From an uncultured Bacteroidota bacterium (lineage in GTDB: Bacteria > Bacteroidota > Bacteroidia > Chitinophagales > Chitinophagaceae): 10,367 bases of DNA. The notes beneath the pieces were generated by a model, which was given only the letters and a program-made list of their open reading frames with translations, was not told the origin of the DNA and made no database searches. Location of the stretch: assembly GCA_946479535.1 (NCBI GenBank), contig CAMLGP010000052.1, positions 1-10,367 of the forward strand. Direction: 5' to 3'. Position 1 is the stretch's first letter, and the number at the start of each line of letters is the position of its first letter. A program made the translations under genes and the position numbers. Shown here in pieces: positions 6,047-10,367 of the stretch.

Positions 6047-7555
6047 CTACTGGATCCAGATCTTTTGAGTGATCACATCCTTGCCGTTATCCATTACTCT
6101 TGCGAAGAAAATTCCTCGAAGGGAAGAATTAATCCCTGTAGAGATAGTGAATAATTGGCCAGCAGATAAGCGGCCCAGTGATCTGCTGTTGATAGTTCTG
6201 CCCTGCATATCGGTAATCGTTATTGAAGCATTATTCAACGTTACGGAAGATTGAATGTTGATGAGGTTGTTCGTGATAATAGTCGGGAATAGTTTTACAG
6301 ACTGAGTGCTGGTAACGGTTCCGTTGATATAGACAATGTTAGAATAGGTAATGGCGCTATTGATATCAACCATTTTCAGTCGATAGAATGATTTAGCAAC
6401 TGATGTATTATCAGTAAAATGGTAAGCTATGACGGTTCCGTTATCCTGGCCTGATTTGCCAGGAACGGTGGCGAGTGTAGTATAGCTGGCACCGTCTGTG
6501 CTTTTTTGAATTTCAAAATAGTCAGGGTTGCTGCTGGTGGTTATGTTCCAGGTGAGTTCATTCTTTTGGTTTATCTGGGAGCCATTAAAAGAGATCAGTT
6601 TTATGTCCAGGGTATTTCCAAACTGGAAACCGAAGTTTAAGAGGTTGTCGCCTCCGTCCTCATAATATTCCAGCACAAGATTATAGGCTCCATTCAAATG
6701 AAGGGTTACGGTATTAACCGTATAGGACTGAACGTTCCAGTTGTCAATGGCCCATGTTGCTCCACCGTCGAAGCTTAGGCGATAACCATCATCACCACCC
6801 ACGAAGAAAGTATAATCACCATTCGCGAATGTTTTGGTGAGCCTGAGGCGAGCGCTGAAGCCTTCCGTTTGAATGTTGCAGCCAGAGGTTGCAAAGAGAA
6901 CGTTACTGCCACCGAAACTTTCACTGAAACCAGGGCTGCCTGCGGTTCCTTCATTGATCATACCAGCATAGGCATCAAAGTTCATTCCCTGATAGAGGTA
7001 ACCTCTCCAGATGTTATTGGTACCATAAATATTGGTGTTGTTGGTAGCGCAGGGACCGCTGAGGTTGAAAGTAACCCTGTTCTCGCCAGTATTTTCATAA
7101 TACTCCAGTACGATATTAATATTGCCATTCAGAACCGCAGAGTACGTAGTGGTGGTATAAGCCTGGTCATTCCAATTGTTGATGACCCAGGTGGTGCCGC
7201 CATCAAGGCTAAGGCGATAACCATCATCACCTCCTACAGTAAAATTGTAGCGGCCATTGGTAAAATTCCTGCGGAGCTTGTACCTGACACTGAAAGTTTC
7301 TGTTTGAATGCTGCAGCCGTTAGTAGAATAAGTTGTGTTACTTCCACCAAAGCTTTGGTCAAAATTGGGACTTCCGGCGCTGCCTTCTGTAACAAAGCCC
7401 TTGTAGCTGGTGAAATTGCTATTATCATACATGTATCCACGCCATACATTATTATTACCGTAAGAAGTTTGATTTCCCTGTGGCGTGCAAGCCTGGCTGA
7501 AAGCCCTTAGTTGTACCATCAATAGAATAGATAGTAAGGGTAGAAGTCTAATCAT
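6047..7555 (-). CDS. T9SS-exported protein with two PA14-like repeats
   Basis: The 502 residues begin with a signal peptide (MIRLLPLLSILLMVQLRAFSQ). Two tandem domains follow, residues 32-166 and 177-311, offset by exactly 145 residues. Each has NxWRGYxY near its start, GGDDGYRLSxDGGxTW (108-123 and 253-268) and NIVLEYYE/NLVLEYYE. The DDGYRL...DG core matches PA14 domains, whose paired Asp often binds calcium and carbohydrate. Residues 319-412 form a beta-sandwich with the YFEIQKSTDG...YRLKMVD pattern usual next to sorting domains. The last 80 residues, from VKLFP to IFFARVMDNGKDVITQKIWI, are a T9SS type A C-terminal sorting domain, directing passage through the outer membrane and attachment or release. 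No catalytic domain is present, so binding or adhesion is inferred. The gene is monocistronic, with a terminator at 5957-5987. Confidence 0.9.
   Translation of the reverse strand: MIRLLPLLSILLMVQLRAFSQACTPQGNQTSYGNNNVWRGYMYDNSNFTSYKGFVTEGSAGSPNFDQSFGGSNTTYSTNGCSIQTETFSVRYKLRRNFTNGRYNFTVGGDDGYRLSLDGGTTWVINNWNDQAYTTTTYSAVLNGNINIVLEYYENTGENRVTFNLSGPCATNNTNIYGTNNIWRGYLYQGMNFDAYAGMINEGTAGSPGFSESFGGSNVLFATSGCNIQTEGFSARLRLTKTFANGDYTFFVGGDDGYRLSFDGGATWAIDNWNVQSYTVNTVTLHLNGAYNLVLEYYEDGGDNLLNFGFQFGNTLDIKLISFNGSQINQKNELTWNITTSSNPDYFEIQKSTDGASYTTLATVPGKSGQDNGTVIAYHFTDNTSVAKSFYRLKMVDINSAITYSNIVYINGTVTSTQSVKLFPTIITNNLINIQSSVTLNNASITITDMQGRTINSRSLGRLSAGQLFTISTGINSSLRGIFFARVMDNGKDVITQKIWIQ
6623..7462 (-). 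repeat. Intragenic duplication of a PA14-like unit, 435-bp period
   Basis: The units are 7058-7462 and 6623-7027. DNA identity survives in patches: GGCGATAACCATCATCACC occurs at 6779-6797 and 7214-7232, exactly 435 bases apart. The DDGYRLS and LEYYE codons keep the same offset. The units have diverged elsewhere, for example NNWNDQAYTTTTYS against DNWNVQSYTVNTVT, so the duplication is not recent. Confidence 0.85.
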
Positions 7556-7841
7556 CAGAATATTGGATTTGTATTAACTAGTCACATAAAACGATAAGTA
7601 AATACCATTAGTATGTGGTAATTGTAAATCTATATATTGATAATTGCAGAAACAAGCATTTTCGATGAAAAGACTGTTTTTGTCGATAATTGGAAAAAGA
7701 TGCGGGGTAGAAATACCGGCAAATTAATAGGGTATTGGATGGAGATTAGAATAAGATTAGAAAGACCTATTCGAAAATTACTTAATAGGTAAGTGAGGCT
7801 GGATGGGGAGGGCTATGTTGTGCTGAAGGTTATCTTTGAGC
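7556..7841. other. Intergenic region between divergent genes
   Basis: These 286 AT-rich bases should hold the promoter of the T9SS gene (-) and of the small membrane protein (+). I find no perfect TAnnTTTG element on either strand and no strong hairpin. Only AAGG at 7826-7829, ahead of the ATG at 7842, resembles a ribosome binding site. Confidence 0.45.
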
Positions 7842-8024
7842 ATGCGCGATCAATCAGGAGATTTCTCTATTTACCTGTCGATTTTTATCATACTGATTAT
7901 ATTGAGTGGGGTGACCTGGGTGATATCCAGGGGAGGATTACTTAAAAATTTTATCTGGGTGATATTATTTGTTTTACTGGCAGTTGGATTGATTTGGGGA
8001 TTGGCAGGTGCGTGTAATAGATGA
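7842..8024 (+). CDS. 60-residue two-helix membrane protein
   Basis: From the ATG at 7842 the product is MRDQSGDFS, a helix IYLSIFIILIILSGVTWVI (residues 10-28), a short basic linker (SRGGLLKN), a second helix FIWVILFVLLAVGLIWGLAG (38-57) and ACNR. The positively charged linker predicts a cytoplasmic loop with both ends in the periplasm. A TTG two codons upstream could serve as a start but ATG is preferred. Similar tiny two-helix proteins are common in Bacteroidota and generally uncharacterised; I recognise no specific family. The stop at 8022-8024 is 11 bases before a repeat element. The opposing gene ends at 8126. Confidence 0.6.
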   Translation: MRDQSGDFSIYLSIFIILIILSGVTWVISRGGLLKNFIWVILFVLLAVGLIWGLAGACNR

Positions 8025-8034
8025 TATCGACAAG

Positions 8035-8112
8035 CCGTGGTTCCTTCACCTCGCCTTGGTTCTGTCCTCGCCCGCCTGGTTCCCATCGCCCTGGTTCGTG
8101 TCTCACGAACCA
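8035..8112. repeat. Degenerate short repeats ending in the shared hairpin (REP-like element, copy 2)
   Basis: Successive units of about 17-19 bases carry a CC(G/T)TGGTTC core: 8035-8053, 8054-8070, 8071-8088 and 8089 onward. The last ends in TGGTTCGTG-TCT-CACGAACCA (8092-8112), a 9-bp perfect hairpin identical, loop included, to 5405-5425. It lies between two convergent genes, its edge 13 bases past the stop of the gene at 8126-9460. Unit length and spacer differ from copy 1, so the elements share the hairpin more than the body. Confidence 0.75.
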
Positions 8113-8125
8113 ACTGGTAAGAAAA

Positions 8126-9460
8126 CTACTCGTCAAAATTGCTTGCATAGATCACCTTTCCGTCCAATGTTTCCATTTTCACAAAATCAACTTCTGCCAG
8201 TTCATTGGAGATAAAGCCGATGCCGGTTATAAGGCCATTGGTTTCATTGTAAGTGGAAGTATAGATCACTTTGTCATTGACCCTGATAGTGGCGGTCTTA
8301 TTCTGAACGGTTAGTTCTACATTCTGCCAGTTGCGCACATCAATGCCAAAGGAGGTTAGATCTTTTTCCTTTCCACTAACGAATTTTTCTCCGAACTCAG
8401 CTGTTAATTCACTGGAGCAGCCTTTAGGAGTGGCGGTGAAAAAGGCGAAATAGCGCTGCACCATTACTTCAAACATCAGATGGGGGCATGCATTGTTGTT
8501 GAGATCGTTTACCCGAACGCGAAACTTCACCTTATAATTATCAGAGCTGTATTTAATTTCTGTGGGGGAATAGACCTGAACGTATATATTTTCCTTTGTG
8601 TAATCTACTTTGGCATTAATAATATCCTCTTTGGTCAGCAGCATGGAACCATTCTGGATACCGTTGGAGTGGATGTATTTGGGAAAGGAGGAAGTAAGTT
8701 TTTCTTTTGAATAAAAAAACCAGCGATCAGTGGGGATGCTCACATCAATGGTTTTAATGATCTGATCATTGGCGATGAGTTTGGCAACGTGGTAACCAGG
8801 TTCATAATAAATGTCCGTGAGGGTATGCGTACCTTTTTTAATGCGAACACGGCGGTTGCGATCCCATGATTGCTGGATAAAAAAGCTATCAGCATTTACA
8901 TCATCTATATTATAGTTGAAGATGACGGTATTGGGAAGGTCGCTTTTGGTGGCTTTCACGATGGTGAAGGCCGCTTTATCAAAATTAGTGACCTCTGGTT
9001 TGCGGGAACTGAACATGGCGAGGAGTCCACCTGCCAGTAATAAAAGCACACCACCTGCAACTACATATTTGGCGTAGGAGGTTCTGGGGTAAATGGTTTT
9101 TGCAGGAGCCAGTTTTATGGGTTCTGCCGGTTCCGGCGGATTCTGTGTGGTTACAGTTGGAGTTGAAGGAGTATCAATAGTGATCTTCTTGCATTTAAAG
9201 TCCTGCCAGTTCTGGTAGCCGATATAAGTGGCCATGGCGTTGAGGGTGGCAACCTGGGGCAGCCGCGCGAATTGTCCGTTCATTAAACGACGCATGGTGG
9301 AAAGGGAGATGAGGACGCCGGTTTTGGCATCAATGGAATCGCAAAGGAATTCCAGGTCGCGCTGGACTAATTGAGAGGTATCTGCAAATCCGGCGGATTT
9401 GCAAAGTTCAGACATGCAAAGCAGCACCAGGTCTCTCTCATTCACAGGTTTTGCAGGCAT
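8126..9460 (-). CDS. Single-pass membrane regulator with DNA-binding-like N-terminus and periplasmic LamG-like region
   Basis: The 444 residues divide into four parts. Residues 5-90 form a Bacteroidota-type N-terminal domain with the motif ISLSTMRRLMNG (51-62) followed by LPQVATLNAMATYIGYQNWQDF (67-88); this S-xTxxRL...TLxxxAxxxGYxxWxdF pattern recurs in the phylum and looks like a helix-turn-helix-type module. A proline-rich linker (98-125) leads to one transmembrane helix (132-150). The periplasmic part starts with a PKD/immunoglobulin-like sandwich (about 165-243, ending YHVAKLIANDQIIKTIDV). A jelly-roll, LamG/concanavalin-like domain follows (about 280-440, with WQNVELTVQNKTATIRVND and a final VIYASNFDE). 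The architecture suggests ligand sensing outside coupled to a cytoplasmic module; DNA binding is inferred. The ATG at 9460 gives a natural N-terminus. Its gene is followed 13 bases later by repeat copy 2. Confidence 0.75.
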   Translation of the reverse strand: MPAKPVNERDLVLLCMSELCKSAGFADTSQLVQRDLEFLCDSIDAKTGVLISLSTMRRLMNGQFARLPQVATLNAMATYIGYQNWQDFKCKKITIDTPSTPTVTTQNPPEPAEPIKLAPAKTIYPRTSYAKYVVAGGVLLLLAGGLLAMFSSRKPEVTNFDKAAFTIVKATKSDLPNTVIFNYNIDDVNADSFFIQQSWDRNRRVRIKKGTHTLTDIYYEPGYHVAKLIANDQIIKTIDVSIPTDRWFFYSKEKLTSSFPKYIHSNGIQNGSMLLTKEDIINAKVDYTKENIYVQVYSPTEIKYSSDNYKVKFRVRVNDLNNNACPHLMFEVMVQRYFAFFTATPKGCSSELTAEFGEKFVSGKEKDLTSFGIDVRNWQNVELTVQNKTATIRVNDKVIYTSTYNETNGLITGIGFISNELAEVDFVKMETLDGKVIYASNFDE

Positions 9461-9656
9461 TTTGAAAAAAGTTGAAAGGCTTTTGGAGGTGAAATTAAAA
9501 CTATACTGGGAAACTTTGGGATGTGGAGGAACTATTCCCAGTTTCTCCCTAACACAGTCAATACAGGGGGCGTGAGGTGCAGAATTTGAATATGAGCCTT
9601 ATTCTGTGAGCCTTGCGCTTCCTGGTTTTTGAAGAAATGTCACCAAAATTAACGAT

Positions 9657-10157
9657 ATGCAACGACCTGGATTTACAAAAACGGTAATATTAACAGGATT
9701 ACTGGTGGGAACGCTGGACCTGTTTGCAGCTTATATGAGTCAGTGGATCAAAACAGGGGCGTATTCAGCCGGGATGTTGAAATATATTGCCGGGGGAGCT
9801 TTAGGATTGGAAACCTCCATGAAGGGAGGCAATGGGGTGGCATTCTTAGGGTTATTCTTTCACTATTTTATAGCGATGAGCTTTACGGTATTGTTCTTTT
9901 TGGTATTTCCGAGGTTGAAGTTTTTATGGTACGATAAGTACCTGGTGGGAGTGTTGTATGCGGTGTTTGTGGCGTTGGTGGTGAATCAGCTGATTTTGCC
10001 ACTGACGCCCTTACCGACGAAGCCGTTTGACCTTTCAAACGCTGTACAGACGTGGTTTATACTCTCGATAGCACTGGGAATTCCGATTGCGGCGAGAGCG
10101 TATCGATTTTATGGGGTGGAGGGTACGGAGAGGAAGAAGCCGGTTATTTGGTGGTAG
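9657..10157 (+). CDS. Four-helix inner membrane protein of unknown function
   Basis: The 166 residues contain four predicted helices: about 8-26 (TVILTGLLVGTLDLFAAYMS), 62-84 (AFLGLFFHYFIAMSFTVLFF), 94-115 (YLVGVLYAVFVALVVNQLIL) and 131-149 (TWFILSIALGIPIAARAY). Conserved-looking features are GxLDxFAA in helix 1, YIAGGALG between helices 1 and 2, FHYFIA in helix 2 and the loop PLTPLPTKPFDLSNA (115-129). This layout recurs in small Bacteroidota membrane proteins that lack known function; possible relation to DUF1440/YagU-like proteins is weak. It ends with a basic tail (RKKPVIWW). No Shine-Dalgarno sequence precedes the ATG, which follows AAAATTAACGAT. It stands alone, divergent from the regulator at 8126-9460 across 196 bases in which I see no clear promoter box. 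Confidence 0.8.
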   Translation: MQRPGFTKTVILTGLLVGTLDLFAAYMSQWIKTGAYSAGMLKYIAGGALGLETSMKGGNGVAFLGLFFHYFIAMSFTVLFFLVFPRLKFLWYDKYLVGVLYAVFVALVVNQLILPLTPLPTKPFDLSNAVQTWFILSIALGIPIAARAYRFYGVEGTERKKPVIWW

Positions 10158-10293
10158 GTTTTATTTGATATTGATTTCCTTCTTTTTAAGTTATACAGTT
10201 TCCCTGATTTAGCCTGGCCGTTCGCATGTAGTATGTTTCGGGCTGAATGCCTATTATTTGCCTGAAGAGGGGTGAAAATAGGGGGGAAACTGT

Positions 10294-10301
10294 TATTTTT
10301 G
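10294..10301 (+). promoter_or_regulatory. Bacteroidota -7 promoter element for a gene beyond the window
   Basis: TATTTTTG matches TAnnTTTG exactly and is followed by CGGCCC, a context often seen at transcription starts in this phylum. No TTTG box lies at the usual 17-20 nt upstream; the nearest is 33 nt away. The remaining 66 bases to the window end contain no start codon with a long frame, so they would be leader. Confidence 0.5.
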
Positions 10302-10367
10302 CGGCCCACGTTAAAGGTTGGTATTGGCGAATTTTTCCTTTGCGGTTGCGCGATTCCACCATTTGTC

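Noticed and set aside
6869..7510. A 213-codon open frame on the + strand
   Set aside because: It lies wholly inside the T9SS gene on the other strand. It has no known motif, and its repetitive I/V/A/T composition is the antisense of the PA14 repeats.
9541..9656. Possible promoter or repeat (GAGCCTT twice, at about 9593 and 9608)
   Set aside because: A 7-base direct repeat is expected by chance, and no -7/-33 pair is recognisable.

Overview
The window looks like chromosomal DNA from a member of the Bacteroidota, most likely the Chitinophagaceae (Chitinophaga-like). Four things point that way: a protein ending in a type IX secretion system (T9SS) sorting domain, a membrane-anchored regulator of a type typical of the phylum, TAnnTTTG promoter elements, and start codons with weak or no Shine-Dalgarno sequence. 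The taxonomic call is an inference from protein and promoter style. No rRNA, tRNA, CRISPR array, transposase or phage gene is visible.

Layout. Bases 1-342 hold two broken genes meeting tail to tail: the middle of an MFS exporter on the + strand and the N-terminus of a UvrD/PcrA-type helicase on the - strand, joined near 139. A SRPBCC-fold protein follows (406-876, +). Next, on the - strand, come a frameshifted small membrane protein (889-1331) and a GH20 beta-N-acetylhexosaminidase (1352-3253); the 20 bases between them contain an 18-bp perfect palindrome. From 3312 to 3937 lie two small, charged, probably disordered proteins on the - strand, with a strong terminator after the second. A small lipoprotein (4185-4484, +) faces a membrane TPR protein (4514-5164, -). 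A secreted VOC/glyoxalase-fold protein (5444-5905, -) and a T9SS-exported protein with two PA14-like repeats (6047-7555, -) come next. A 60-residue two-helix membrane protein (7842-8024, +) faces a single-pass membrane regulator with a periplasmic sensor-like region (8126-9460, -). A four-helix membrane protein (9657-10157, +) and a promoter for a gene beyond the window close it.

How the genes fit together. There is no single operon or obvious pathway. Many products act in the envelope: periplasmic glycan hydrolysis (GH20), outer-surface carbohydrate binding (PA14/T9SS), lipoproteins and inner-membrane proteins. Two intergenic repeat elements share an identical 21-nt hairpin (at 5405-5425 and 8092-8112). 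Each sits 13-18 nt past the stop codon of a - strand gene. This is the best candidate for an undescribed repeated element here.
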